A DNA stretch of 48,960 nt from Enterobacterales bacterium (GCA_030949565.1 JAUZSK010000026.1:1-48960); one strand, 5' to 3'. Numbered from the stretch's first letter, positions 18,397 through 28,726 are shown. Numbers and translations: made by a program. The notes: generated from the letters alone by a model not told the origin.

Positions 18397-18430
18397 AAAA
18401 AACGCCGATAAAAGGGCATTAAAACGGCGT
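18397..18430 (-). terminator. Terminator after dnaJ
   Basis: On the minus strand ACGCCG (18425-18430) pairs with CGGCGT (18402-18407) and is followed by a T-run (18397-18402). It lies about 20 bases after the dnaJ stop and closes the heat-shock operon before the diguanylate-cyclase gene. Confidence 0.7.
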
Positions 18431-18451
18431 CAATTGACCGCTTATCGCCTG

Positions 18452-19594
18452 CTAGTGAGTCATTTCATCCCAGAAAGTTTTTACGCCATCCCACCAGTGG
18501 CTAGACTTGGGGCTATGCTGTTTTTTACTGCCTTGCAAATAGTCATCAAACTCTTTAATTTTTGCTTTTTGCTCTTTATTCAGGTTAACTGGAGTTTCAA
18601 CCACCACTCGACAGAGTAGATCACCGCGCATTCCGCCACGCATAGGATTGATGCCTTTACCCCGCAACCTGAACATGCGTCCAGTTTGTGTTTCTGCAGG
18701 AATCTTTAATTTCACTTTACCATCCAATGTGGGGACTTCCAGCTCTCCGCCGATACAAGCAGTGGCGTAGCTGATAGGCATCTCGCAATAGAGATGATCA
18801 CCATCACGATCAAAAATAGCATGGTCTCGTATCCTCACTTGAACGTAAAGATCACCAGGGACGACGCCCGGACCACCGGCTTCACCTTCACCCGTTAAGC
18901 GGATGCGATCACCGGTATCAACTCCTGCTGGAATTTTTACTGATAGATTTTTCTCTTTTCTAATACGCCCTTGGCCAGAACATTTAGCACAGGGATCTTT
19001 AATCACCGTGCCTTGACCATGACAACCTGGACAAGTCTGTTGCACAGAAAAGAAACCCTGCTGCATTCTGACCTGCCCCGCGCCTTTACAAGTATCACAA
19101 GTGATAGGCGAGGAACCTTTTTTGGCACCGTTACCATCACAAGAATCACAATCCACGTAGGTTGGAATTTTAATGGTTTTCTTAACACCTTTAACCGCTT
19201 CTTCAAGGCTTAGCTCAATATTATATTGTAGATCAGCGCCTCGACGTTGACGACTTCGACCACCACGAGTAGCTCCGCCACCGCCGCCGAAAATATCACC
19301 GAATACATCACCAAAAATATCACTAAAGTTACCAGCACCGGCACTATGTCCAAACCCTCCTTGGCTAGGATCAACACCGGCATGCCCATACTGGTCATAG
19401 GCTTGTCGTTTTTGAGGGTCATTGAGTATTTCATAGGCTTCTTTAGCCTCTTTAAATTTTTCTTCCGACGTTTTATCGCCTGGATTTCTATCGGGATGAT
19501 GTTTCATCGCCTTACTGCGATAAGCTTTTTTAAGCTCTTTATCATCAGCGGATTTACTCACGCCAAGTATTTCGTAGTAATCTTTTTTCGACAT
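18452..19594 (-). CDS. dnaJ: Chaperone DnaJ (Hsp40)
   Basis: 380 residues, normal length. DnaJ delivers unfolded clients to DnaK and stimulates its ATPase. The J domain has HPD at residues 33-35; a Gly/Phe-rich linker ([20 protein letters not shown]) follows. Four zinc repeats are visible: [24 protein letters not shown] and CAKCSGQG. The C-terminal substrate-binding domains end in a dimerisation tail [11 protein letters not shown]. It is the last gene of grpE-dnaK-dnaJ; a strong hairpin (19652-19683) lies between dnaK and dnaJ. Confidence 0.97.
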   Translation of the reverse strand: MSKKDYYEILGVSKSADDKELKKAYRSKAMKHHPDRNPGDKTSEEKFKEAKEAYEILNDPQKRQAYDQYGHAGVDPSQGGFGHSAGAGNFSDIFGDVFGDIFGGGGGATRGGRSRQRRGADLQYNIELSLEEAVKGVKKTIKIPTYVDCDSCDGNGAKKGSSPITCDTCKGAGQVRMQQGFFSVQQTCPGCHGQGTVIKDPCAKCSGQGRIRKEKNLSVKIPAGVDTGDRIRLTGEGEAGGPGVVPGDLYVQVRIRDHAIFDRDGDHLYCEMPISYATACIGGELEVPTLDGKVKLKIPAETQTGRMFRLRGKGINPMRGGMRGDLLCRVVVETPVNLNKEQKAKIKEFDDYLQGSKKQHSPKSSHWWDGVKTFWDEMTH

Positions 19595-19651
19595 AATTTA
19601 ATTCTCGTTTACTTCATATAATTCAAACAACAAAACTAAAAGGGTATAGAT

Positions 19652-19683
19652 ACGACAACGCGGGGTAGTCCCCGCGTGGTCGT
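19652..19683. terminator. Strong GC hairpin between dnaK and dnaJ
   Basis: ACGAC-a-ACGCGGGG (19652-19665), loop TAGT, CCCCGCGT-g-GTCGT (19670-19683): 13 pairs with one symmetrical mismatch. On the minus strand (operon direction) only ATCTATACC follows, not a T-run, so it is more likely a processing or partial-attenuation element lowering dnaJ relative to dnaK than a full terminator. On the plus strand it is followed by TTT only. Confidence 0.6.
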
Positions 19684-19727
19684 TTTATAATGTTGAAATA
19701 GCCTTAGCCAATTCAATAACTAACTAC

Positions 19728-21675
19728 TTACTTCTTGTCGTCTTTGACTTCTTCAAACTCAGCATCAACCACATCATCATCCGCCGCGCCAGTGCTACCA
19801 GATTCAGCTTGTGGCTGCTCTGCAGCTCCGGCTTCAGCTTGACCGGCTTCCGCTTGAGCAGCTGCATACATACGTTCTGCCATTTTTTGAGAAGCCTTGG
19901 TTAAGCTTTCAGTTTTTGCTTCTATTTCTTCCTTATTGTCACCTTTAATAGCGGCTTCAAGTTCTTCAATAGCTTTTTCAATGGTTTCTTTCTCGCCGTC
20001 TTCAAAGGTGACTTTTTCTTCACCCATAGTTTTTTTAGTGGCGTGAATTAAACCATCAGCTTTGTTACGGATTTCAACCATTTCTTGGAACTTCTTATCG
20101 TCTTCCGCATGTGCTTCTGCGTCTCTGATCATTTGCTCTACTTCTTCGTCAGACAATCCAGAAGAGGCTTTAATCACGATAGACTGCTCTTTCCCAGTCG
20201 CCTTATCCTTCGCTGAAACATTTAAAATACCATTAGCATCAATATCAAAGCTCACTTCAATTTGAGGTAGACCTCTTTGCGCTGGTGGAATATCAGTTAG
20301 GTCAAACTTACCCAATGATTTATTCTGAGTTGCCATTTTACGCTCGCCTTGGCACACATGAACAGTCACCGCCGCTTGGTTATCTTCTGCCGTTGAAAAC
20401 ACCTGACTGGCCTTAGTTGGAATGGTGGTATTCTTTTCAATCAGGTTAGTCATAACACCGCCCATGGTTTCAATACCCAAAGAAAGAGGCGTCACATCTA
20501 ACAATAATACATCCGTTACATCACCAGCAAGTACCGCGCCTTGGATAGATGCACCCATAGCGACAGCTTCGTCGGGATTCACGTCTTTTCGTGGCTCTTT
20601 ACCAAAAAAGTCAGTAACCGCCTGCTGCACTTTTGGCATACGGGTTTGACCACCAACCAAAATGACATCGTCAATATCGGATACATTGAGTCCAGCATCT
20701 TTAATCGCTATTTTTAACGGCTCTAACGTTCGCTCAATTAAATCATCGACTAAAGATTCAAGCTTCGCGCGAGTTAATTTAATGTTTAAATGCTTAGGAC
20801 CAGTAGCATCAGCCGTTATGTATGGCAAATTGATATCGGTTTGAGTGCTAGATGATAATTCTAACCTTAGCTTTTTCACCGGCTTCTTTAAGTCGTTGCA
20901 AAGCGAGTGGATCGTTATTTAAATCAATCCCACTATCCTTTTTAAATTCATCCACCAAAAACTCGATAATGCGCATATCAAAGTCTTCACCACCTAAAAA
21001 GGTATCACCGTTTGTGGCTAAGACTTCGAAGGTATGCTCGCCTTCAACTTCAGCAATTTCTATCACTGATATATCGAAAGTACCACCACCTAAATCATAA
21101 ACTGCGATGGTTTTATCACCCTTGTCTTTATCAAGACCGTAGGCTAATGCCGCTGCCGTTGGTTCATTAATAATACGCTTAACTTCAAGACCGGCAATTT
21201 TGCCTGCATCTTTAGTCGCTTGGCGTTGTGAATCATTAAAATAAGCAGGAACAGTGACCACAGCTTCAGTAACCGTTTCACCTAAAAAGTCCTCTGCGGT
21301 CTTTTTCATTTTCTTAAGCACTTCTGCGCTGACTTGAGGTGGTGCAATCGCTTTACCATTGCCTTCAACCCAAGCATCACCATTATCAGCCTTAACAATT
21401 TTATAAGGCACCATGCTGATATCTTTTTGCACAACCTTGTCATCAAATTGACGGCCAATAAGTCGTTTAATAGCGAATAGCGTGTTAGTTGGATTAGTCA
21501 CTGCTTGACGCTTGGCAGATTGACCGACTAAGATTTCGCCATCTTCAGCGTAAGCAACGATTGAAGGCGTTGTTCTCGCACCTTCAGAATTTTCAATCAC
21601 TCGTGAGTCTTTGCCGTCAAGCACTGCGACGCATGAGTTAGTGGTTCCTAAATCAATACCTATAATTTTACCCAT
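19728..21675 (-). CDS. dnaK: Chaperone DnaK (Hsp70), one frame break
   Basis: The central ATP-driven chaperone. ATG 21675 is the start because AGGAG lies seven bases upstream and it gives [18 protein letters not shown]; the ATG at 21681 is too close to that site. The ATPase domain shows [30 protein letters not shown] and [14 protein letters not shown]. Near 20860, AAGGTTAGAATT breaks the frame; removing one T gives [19 protein letters not shown], the family sequence. The second part carries [14 protein letters not shown], the substrate domain and a Gly/Ala/Gln tail ending [10 protein letters not shown]. Repaired length is 648 residues. An intact DnaK is expected in cells of this kind, so the break is most likely a sequencing error. 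Confidence 0.95.
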
Positions 21676-21787
21676 TTTCATTCTCCTAATAATCTGTGAT
21701 CTAAGTCGTGCTATGTTGCTCGGCATCGGCCCTAAAAGGTCGTGCGACTCAGTATTTACATTTGGTTAAATTTGTTTGTTGCCCTTT

Positions 21788-21815
21788 ATTTGGGGGCAGT
21801 TAATTGGTTTTCAAG
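21788..21815 (-). promoter_or_regulatory. Sigma-32-type heat-shock promoter upstream of dnaK
   Basis: On the minus strand CTTGAAA (21809-21815, a perfect -35) is separated by 13 bases from CCCCAAAT (21788-21795, near the CCCCATnT -10). It lies between grpE and dnaK, about 110 bases before the dnaK start, so dnaK-dnaJ could be transcribed independently of grpE. Confidence 0.75.
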
Positions 21816-21840
21816 TTCTTTTTTATTCAGTTTAAAGAGG

Positions 21841-22446
21841 CTATGCGGTTTCATCTATTTGGTTGGCTTTGCCTTTAGCCACAATGACTCGTGCAGGTCG
21901 AATAAGACGACCATGCAGCTGATAGCCTTTTTGTACCACCATCATTACGCTATTAGGCTCATGCTCATCACTTTCTTGCATAACCATCGCTTCATGTAAT
22001 TCGGGATCAAAACTCTCACCAAGAGGTGATATTTGCTCAATGGAAAACTTTGTAAGGGTATCTAACAACAGCTTATAGGTGAGTTCAATTCCCTCATACA
22101 TCGCTTTTTGTTCATCACCTTCTGCCGGTTGCTCAAGGGCTTTTTCTAGGCTATCAACCACCGCTAATATCTCTTTGGCAAATCGCTCTAAGGCAAACTT
22201 GCTGGCATTACTGACTTCTCTTTCAGCGCGGCGGCGGATATTATCAGCCTCAGCTTTTGCGCGCAACGCGGTGTCCTTATGATCATCGGACTGCTTTTGC
22301 GCAGCTTCAAGCTGTTCTTTTAGAGACTCAACCTGTTGCTCAAAACTGCTAGCTTGGTCGTCTGACGGCTCCAGCGTTTCAGTTTGTGAGGCCTGTTGTT
22401 CCTCTTGTAACGACTCGTCTGCCGTGTTTGTATCTTTTTCACTCAT
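21841..22446 (-). CDS. grpE: Nucleotide-exchange factor GrpE
   Basis: 201 residues. GrpE releases ADP from DnaK. The N-terminal acidic/Gln-rich region leads into a long coiled coil (FEQQVESLKEQLEAAQKQSD), then RAKAEADNIRRRAEREVSN and the beta-wing domain with FDPELHEAMVMQES and VVQKGYQLHGRLIRPARVIV. It is first in the operon; a sigma-32-like promoter lies upstream (22531-22558). Confidence 0.96.
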   Translation of the reverse strand: MSEKDTNTADESLQEEQQASQTETLEPSDDQASSFEQQVESLKEQLEAAQKQSDDHKDTALRAKAEADNIRRRAEREVSNASKFALERFAKEILAVVDSLEKALEQPAEGDEQKAMYEGIELTYKLLLDTLTKFSIEQISPLGESFDPELHEAMVMQESDEHEPNSVMMVVQKGYQLHGRLIRPARVIVAKGKANQIDETA

Positions 22447-22530
22447 TGATCCAAGCTCCTACCGATAAATTAATGCAGAGATCGAGGTTTTACTCTGAAT
22501 TAAAGGTCAATTTTTAATTTAATGCAGTGT

Positions 22531-22558
22531 TTATGGGGCTAAGTTGGTTATTTTCAAC
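22531..22558 (-). promoter_or_regulatory. Sigma-32-type heat-shock promoter upstream of grpE
   Basis: Minus strand: GTTGAAA (22552-22558), a 13-base spacer and CCCCATAA (22531-22538), close to the consensus CTTGAAA/CCCCATnT. The leader to grpE is about 80 bases. Its spacing matches the internal dnaK promoter exactly. Confidence 0.8.
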
Positions 22559-22755
22559 GCAAAACAAGCAAAAATCTGCCTTTTCTATAAAAATTGAGCT
22601 TTTTAGGCTAAGTTTTGGCACAAAACAAGGCGCAGCCTCCATTTGAGAGCCCTTATTTAGCTAATCTTTACTTTTATTTAAGCCTCAATTGGTGCATTAT
22701 TTAAAAGTTAATTGCTTAATACTAGTCAATAACTCAAATAAAAGGATCTTGCATT

Positions 22756-23303
22756 ATGATTAACCATAAAATCGGTAGCGAAATATACAAACGATTTCTT
22801 TCTCTTATACTGCTAATAATCATTTACCCGACCTTCGCCACGGAATTGAAAGGGACTCCAGAAGAACTAAAACGCTTTTTACACCCCAACAAAAATACCA
22901 TTAGCCTCCATGCCACCGCAAAATTAACCGCCTATTCAGATAAAGCGATTGTCCAACTGACAATTACCACCGAAAAAAAGCAGTTAGCCACGGCTCTAGA
23001 GGAGAACGCAAAAATTAGGCGCGATATCAGTCAAACGCTGGTTAAAAATGGCATAAAAGCCGTTAATATTCACACCTCTCAATTTTCTTCTTCACCGCAA
23101 TTTGGTTGGTTTGGCCAATCACCCAAAAGCTATCAAGTGGTCAATCGAATGTCGATTAATATTTATGATGAAGATCAACTCACCGAAATCGCAAAGCTGT
23201 CGGACGCTAATCAAGCCATTGAAATTAATTCAACCCAATTTGAGCACACCAAAAAAGATGCATTTTACAAAAGGTGAAACAAAAAGCTCTGGCTAAAATT
23301 ATG
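22756..23303 (+). pseudogene. SIMPL-domain (DUF541) secreted protein, truncated by an IS element
   Basis: ATG 22756 is preceded by AAAGGA. A signal peptide (FLSLILLIIIYPTFATE) leads to the SIMPL/DUF541 fold: ISLHATAKLTAYSDKAIVQL, KIRRDISQTLVKNGIKAVNI, and YQVVNRMSINIYDEDQLTEI. After KKDAFYK the frame breaks (stop at 23275-23277), while another frame continues VKQKALAKIM up to the IS end at 23303. The C-terminal third is missing, and no matching remainder is found on the other side of the IS. Function of SIMPL proteins: envelope and stress-associated, not well defined. Confidence 0.75.
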
Positions 23304-25037
23304 GTAACTACTCGCACCCTACATCATTAATTTTACCAGCCAAAGCCATTTGAATGGCAATTAATGGATTATATCCTTTGTTTGCCATAGTCTGAAGATA
23401 ACTTGAAATTCGACAATAAGCTTGAGCGTATCTAACGGTTCTAAAACAACCCGACACCTTTTGCTTTACCTTGGCCATTCTTAAATCACGCTCGGCTCGA
23501 TTATTGGTAAATGAAACATGAGAGTTCTTCGCAAACAATAATACAGATTGTTCATTCTCACTCATTCTTTCCCATAAATTATGAGCCTCTGATCTTGCTA
23601 TTCTACCGCGCTTACCGCTGGGTTTGGGTGGCACAGGCGGTAATTCTTTTTCTCCGCGCGTGATAATATTTCTAAACCGTTTCTGTAAGATTAGCATAAT
23701 CTTTATCGGTCAGTTTCTTTTGCTCATTCTTCGAGACCTTGGCACAGGTTTCTTTTAGAAGACGCTTCATATTTTTAGCCCAAACATACCCATTGGACTC
23801 AACAACAAACGTCAACTCACGCATCAAATGTGAACCACATAACCCATGCCCACAATGTCGATAGGAAAAATAAGATGCCCAACAATCATGGATGATCACG
23901 CCGCCATAACGCGGCACAATATCAATCGTATCAATGGCTTTAATGCCCCTCCCGCGATCTAGGCATTTTAACGTAATATCGCCAGCTGAATAAACATGGA
24001 CCCAGTGGTTCTTTTTATCCACTCTTAGTGAGGTTTCATCGACATTCATTGCCGGCATTTTTAATAATGCTTCTTTGGCTGAAACCTCCCACTCTTCTAA
24101 GGCTTGATGAAGGCGCCATACAAACTTCAATAAGCTTGCTTCTGCAAGCGTGACATCCATCATTGATTTGACTAATTTCTGAACACGGTTAAGTGCCACC
24201 ATCTGACAAACTAGCAAATTGATCACAAAAGCCTTTAGGCCATCGCCATACTGAAGCGGGCCATGCAAGCCGGCAGGAAACGATGCTTTTACGGTTGAAT
24301 CACACGATGGACACTGTTTAATTTGAACATCAACATGCTCAACCACTTTTTCAAAAACAATATCAATTTTTGTGCGTCGTTCAGACTCAGTGCTGGCAGT
24401 GGCGTTTAAGTCTTCACCACACCGATCCACAGTTATAAACTTCAATGGTAGTAACCGTTTCTATCGTGCGTGTATTGTTAGCCGTGAGTGGGTTTTCTGT
24501 TTTCCCTTTACCATTGCTTCCCTGAACAGGCTTTAAAGCGGACTCATCTTTATCTGTTTGTGAGGAAGGAATACTCGAATTCTTATTATTTTTCTTGGTG
24601 GATTTTTCAAGAAATATGGAAAGCATGAGTTCCATGATCATAAACATACTGTTCATCAGAAATTTTATTTCAGTTGTGATTTTTCCGCTGGCACACAATT
24701 GTTCAAAGTCAGCCTTGATGCGACTGACTTCATTACGAACAGTTGTTTTGTCTACGTTTGACACTAAGAAAATCACCTTAAACCTTTGCTGTAGGTTTGA
24801 TGATAACATGGCTTTTTCGACTCTCTGAGCGGTGCTCTGCTAGACGTTCTCTGTCGGGTTGAAGCTTGGAATCAAAGTTTTTAGGAAACGATCTTATTTG
24901 ATCCGTTTGGGATCTCTAGCGATCTATTTTATACGGACTTAGGAAAGTAGTTTTTTTTCGTCCAAAAAACTGTCAAGTATTATTTTTATTTTTTCTGAAT
25001 ATGTTCAGTTTTTAGATGCTACTGGGTGAGTAGTTAC
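23304..25037 (-). mobile_element. IS66-family insertion sequence (tnpC-only type)
   Basis: 1734 bp with inverted ends: GTAACTACTCGCACCC at 23304-23319 and, as the reverse complement of the right end, GTAACTACTCACCC (25024-25037). It contains only a TnpC-type transposase; the tnpA and tnpB helper genes of classical IS66 are absent, as in the ISBst12 subgroup. The bases flanking it, AAATTATG (left) and TGTTTTGC (right), are not an 8-bp duplication, and each side is a different truncated gene. About 230 non-coding bases lie between tnpC and the right end. Confidence 0.85.
23308..24809 (-). CDS. tnpC: IS66 TnpC transposase, two frame breaks
   Basis: A DDE transposase. The N-terminal part (24809 to about 24430) ends TTIEVYNCGSVW; removing one base restores YNCGSCGEDLN, a zinc-type CxxC, and the frame then reads ESERRTKIDIVFEKVVEHVD, QCPSC, LHGPLQYGDGLKAFVINLLV. 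The catalytic residues are visible: Asp in NVDETSLRV, Asp in IIHDCWASYF and Glu in NNRAERDLRMAKV. A second break near 23690 (extra A in CAGAAACGG) separates the last 125 residues, which include RGEKELPPVPPKPSGKRGR. The stop codon lies inside the left inverted repeat. Repaired length is about 499 residues. Two extra single bases suggest sequencing indels rather than decay. Confidence 0.85.
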
Positions 25038-25095
25038 TGTTTTGCAACATATCCATCATCCAATGAAATTCTTTTAATTCTGCGACATTGCTCAT
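25038..25095 (-). pseudogene. 5' remnant of a PAS/GGDEF-type sensor gene cut by the IS
   Basis: ATG 25095, one base after the stop of the receiver-CheC gene, opens MSNVAELKEFHWMMDMLQN and then enters the IS66 right end. This opening resembles the N-terminus of PAS-GGDEF diguanylate cyclases that follow receiver-CheC genes in marine gammaproteobacteria (from memory). Everything after residue 19 is lost. The tight spacing indicates it was the second gene of an operon. Confidence 0.6.
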
Positions 25096-25096
25096 C

Positions 25097-26146
25097 TTAA
25101 TCAACCAAATAACTGAGGCGCTTTCTTAGCGGCTCAATACTTTCTTCGGTAAAGAGTAAAAGTAGATCACAATTAATGGATTCATCTTTTATCTTGTAGT
25201 TAATTTCTATACTGAGAGTTTTTTTCCACTGTTTAACATTTTTTTCAATCAAGTTGGGCACTTTAATATGTTGCCCTAATACCACTGGATGGCTTTGGCT
25301 TAAATTGACATTAATTTGTTCTGAGATCCCTTTTAAACAAGCACCGACTATAATATTGGAGATATCCATCAATAACTCAAGTTCGAGGTTTTTATTGACC
25401 GCACCTTGGTATTTTAATAAGCGCGCAATATTACTAAAACTCGAATCATTAAACAGTAAAAGAGCTTCACCAGCTATTTCGGGACCGATAAAACCTTGAC
25501 AGACGGAAGACACTGTCTGATCTTGATCGGCAAATTGCATTGCCATATTGAGTTCCGCTAATTCAATTTCATTCACCTTGGGGATGGGCAGATTGATAAA
25601 TACATCAAGGTATCGAGCAAGAAGGTCACCCGCTTGCCCCATGGCAACATTAGCGACTTCTTGGCAAGCGTCGATAAAGGCCTTGTCATCAGTTAGTATC
25701 GAGTTTGAGGATAGCCCTAAAAACTCAACGGTTTGGCTAGCCTGTTTATTCTTTTTCTGCTTCACTGACGGCTGCTGATCATGATAAAAACCGCAATTGA
25801 GCAGTATCTGTTTTAATATATCTCTATCTATGGGTTTTTTGATAAAGTCCATGGCACCAAGCGATAAGACTTTTTCTTGAGCCGTTGGTTGTATATCACC
25901 AGAGACTACAATCACCGGAATGTCGAGTTTCTGAACACTGATTTCTTCAAGTGTTTCATAGCCATCTAAAATAGGCATATTGAGATCCAGAAACATGAGG
26001 TCGGGAGAGTGTTGATGGATCTGCTCTAATCCGTGCTGTCCATCCTCAGCAAATAGCACTTCGACTTGCCAATCATCCGGCAAGCAGCGAGCCAGCTGTT
26101 TTCGTGCCATGTTGGAGTCATCACAGATGAGTAGTTTCATTGTCAT
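25097..26146 (-). CDS. Response regulator fused to a CheC-type phosphatase domain
   Basis: 349 residues. Receiver domain (about 1-125): acidic pair in LLICDDSNMARKQ, phospho-acceptor Asp in LMFLDLNMPILDG, Lys in MDFIKKPID. A linker leads to a CheC-like domain with two E/DxxNxxxG motifs: ACQEVANVAMGQAGDLLA (about 160-178) and LLMDISNIIVGACLKGIS (about 255-272), the residues that dephosphorylate CheY in CheC/CheX. It may therefore remove phosphate from a partner, or from itself. The ATG at 26146 or 26140 could be used. It was the first gene of an operon whose second gene is destroyed by the IS. Confidence 0.85.
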   Translation of the reverse strand: MTMKLLICDDSNMARKQLARCLPDDWQVEVLFAEDGQHGLEQIHQHSPDLMFLDLNMPILDGYETLEEISVQKLDIPVIVVSGDIQPTAQEKVLSLGAMDFIKKPIDRDILKQILLNCGFYHDQQPSVKQKKNKQASQTVEFLGLSSNSILTDDKAFIDACQEVANVAMGQAGDLLARYLDVFINLPIPKVNEIELAELNMAMQFADQDQTVSSVCQGFIGPEIAGEALLLFNDSSFSNIARLLKYQGAVNKNLELELLMDISNIIVGACLKGISEQINVNLSQSHPVVLGQHIKVPNLIEKNVKQWKKTLSIEINYKIKDESINCDLLLLFTEESIEPLRKRLSYLVD

Positions 26147-26317
26147 AAAAATCAGAGTTATCTAAGTATTTGCTTGGTTATTGTTTTGAATATCTGTGAG
26201 TGAGGAGCCCACCTATCTATTATTAAAGATAGCAAAGATAGCAAAGATACGCAGAAAAGCTAGTGACTAATGATTGAGTATTCTATTTTAGTCAGTGATT
26301 GGGCTATGTAAATTGTT

Positions 26318-27690
26318 TTATTGATTTAATTCAAGAATATAACGTTGTTTTCTTAGGATATGTTGTTTGATTTTTGAACTGATCTCGAGCAATTGATAGC
26401 AATTATCAACTGCTGGGTTGGTTTCTAGATCCTTGATTTTTGCACTGGTTTCAATAACGGCTAAAGGAATATCAATAAAAAACGTTTGCTCGAAGGGAAT
26501 ACTGAGCATCGCAGCATTAATTTTTCTTTTTAGGCTGTTGGGTACAGTAATACCGGTCATGAGGTCTCGTTGGTCTTCTAAAACGAGTAGGTCTGCTTGA
26601 ATTAAGGCTGATTTAATGCTTATTTCAGCATCGAGTTGTTCAAATAACTGACTAACCAGCGTGATAAAACTTAAGGCGTCTTTAAAACGATCTTGTTGTG
26701 CCGTATCTCCCTCGTAAGCTTCTAAAAAGGGAAGCTGGCAACCGGTTAAAATATCTCCTTGAGATTGTACTCCGAAGGACTGTGCGGATTGTACTAAAAA
26801 GTTTTCAGCTAACGATAACTGCTGTGCTATATGGGGACTAAAAGGCTCTTTAATTTTAAACTCCAAATGGCAAAGTAGCGTATCTTCTTGCAACCGGCTT
26901 TGGGTCCATTGTAGGTTTTGAGAAGGTAATTGAATATGTTCTTTTAGTTGTTGAGTCTGGTTCTCGGCTAAAAGTTTTAATTGCTGAATCCACTGTTGCA
27001 GCTTTTTGGAAGGTTGAATATTCTGTTGCAATAGTAATTTATGGCAATAAAGACTTAATTGGTCGATATTAATTTTTAGTTTGAACACAAAAAATACTAA
27101 TAGTAAAAATAGCAAGATGGCAATCGAGGCCATTAATAGCTGTATTTGTTTAAATGTGACTCTAAAATCTTTTTTCTAGTGATAAAGAGTTTATTTCTAA
27201 CTTAAACCATCCGCCAGTGACGTCTTGGTAGGCAATTTTTTCAATGAAGGGAATGTTTTTTTGTCGTTGTAAAAAATCAGATTTATATTTTTCTATAGCG
27301 TTAGATTTTGCTGCAGCTGTAAAACTTGCTGGTCGACTAGATAAACCTTCCGTGTTTTCTTCTTCTAATATCTCTTTAGGAAATTGGGTAACCACTTGGC
27401 CATCTTCGGAAAAAATGGTGGCTTGGCGGATATAGGGATTTTTAGCGACATTCTTTACTAATAGATTGAGTTGTAATAGATCTCCAGATAAAAGCGCTTC
27501 GGCACTTGAGTCTGCGGCTACTCTGGCAATACTATGGGCGTATTCCGAAGTACGTTTTTTTTACTAACTGCTCGACTTGATAATTGATAATGAGCCAAGA
27601 CACAAGTAATATGCTCATGCAAGTTCCTAGCGTAGCTAACAAAATTCCTTTGATGAGATTGGGAGGTGAGTTTTTATTAGGAGTATCCAT
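26318..27690 (-). CDS. smp: Smp/YtjB-like membrane protein (two frame breaks)
   Basis: The gene next to serB in many gammaproteobacteria encodes Smp/YtjB, a two-helix envelope protein of unclear role. From ATG 27690: NLIKGILLATLGTCMSILLV (helix 1), then an A8 run near 27560 (A7 expected) breaks the frame. The periplasmic part SEYAHSIARVAADSSAEALL to YQDVTGGWFKLEINSLSLEK follows in the next frame. An A6 run near 27170 (A5 expected) gives the second break, after which KQIQLLMASIAILLFLLLVF (helix 2) and a Gln-rich coiled cytoplasmic region run to 26318. Removing both bases gives 456 residues in one frame. It is divergent from serB. Confidence 0.75.
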
Positions 27691-27775
27691 AATCATATTG
27701 TATCAAGTCTTGCGCTGGAGGTAAATTTAACTCATTATTAGTCAACCAATCTAATTTAAATTTCAAGGTCAATTT

Positions 27776-28726
27776 GTGTTGATTAAGAACAATCAAACCT
27801 TTCAATATCAACTTTCAGCTTTTGAAGCTTGTGAGCCTGAGGCTATGGATTTTCTGGCTTTAAGCAAAATTTGTCTTTTTAGCTCTGAGCGCACTGACAA
27901 AGCCGAGGCCGATGGTCTTTTTGTTAATCTATTGGATTCATTTAGTGGGTCGGTCTACTTTAAAAAAAGGCGCTACAACAATCGCTTGTGTTGGGACGTC
28001 TGGAGTGACGAAGCTTCAATCAATGCTTGGATTGAAAAGACCGTCAGAGCCTCAGATTATGATTTCCTCAAATGGCCGCAGGGTCAAAGTGAAGCGCCAA
28101 GGCTATTAGTGTTTGATATGGATTCAACCTTTATTCAAGTTGAAGTCATTGACCAGTTAGCTCTATGTCATGGCGTGGGTGATACTGTGGCTGAGGTAAC
28201 GGAAGCGGCAATGCGTGGTGAGCTGGATTTTGCAGAAAGTCTGGAGTCCAGAGTGGCTTGTCTAAAAGGTTTGTCGCAAGACTATATTAATCAGATTGCT
28301 GATGATTTACCTTTGTCGGAAGGTGTTGAGAAACTCGTGAATGCTTGTCACAAGCATCAGGTAAAAGTCGCCATTGTTTCTGGTGGTTTTAAGCCCTTTG
28401 TTGAAAAAATTAAACAAAAAATGCATCTTTATGAGGTTAAGGCTAATCAATTAAAGATGGAGCTGGGATTATTGACCGGTGAGCTAGTGGGCTGCATTGT
28501 CGATGCTCAAGCCAAAGCTGATTTTGTTAAACACCTTAGTCATCAGCTACAACTTAAAGCCACAGAAATTTTGACTATTGGTGATGGCGCTAATGATTTG
28601 GATATGATGCGTGAAACCGGTTTTAGTTTGGCATACAGGGCTAAACCTGCGGTTCAAGGCCAAGCGACCGGCAGAATTGAATCGACCCACTTAGGCTACT
28701 TAATTGAAGTTTTTGAATGGTTATAG
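27776..28726 (+). CDS. serB: Phosphoserine phosphatase
   Basis: 316 residues; catalyses the last step of serine synthesis, O-phosphoserine to serine. The HAD core is complete: motif I FDMDSTFIQVEVID (nucleophile Asp, about 113), motif II IVSGGFKPF, a Lys near QAKADFVKH and motif IV GDGANDLDMM. The N-terminal 100 residues form the ACT-like extension usual for SerB in gammaproteobacteria. It starts at GTG 27776 with AAGG eight bases upstream. It is divergent from smp and convergent with the FimX-like gene. Confidence 0.93.
   Translation: MLIKNNQTFQYQLSAFEACEPEAMDFLALSKICLFSSERTDKAEADGLFVNLLDSFSGSVYFKKRRYNNRLCWDVWSDEASINAWIEKTVRASDYDFLKWPQGQSEAPRLLVFDMDSTFIQVEVIDQLALCHGVGDTVAEVTEAAMRGELDFAESLESRVACLKGLSQDYINQIADDLPLSEGVEKLVNACHKHQVKVAIVSGGFKPFVEKIKQKMHLYEVKANQLKMELGLLTGELVGCIVDAQAKADFVKHLSHQLQLKATEILTIGDGANDLDMMRETGFSLAYRAKPAVQGQATGRIESTHLGYLIEVFEWL

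Noticed and set aside
20848..20879. Programmed frameshift in dnaK
   Set aside because: No slippery heptamer with a downstream pseudoknot is evident, DnaK is not known to be frameshift-encoded, and similar single-base breaks occur across the window.
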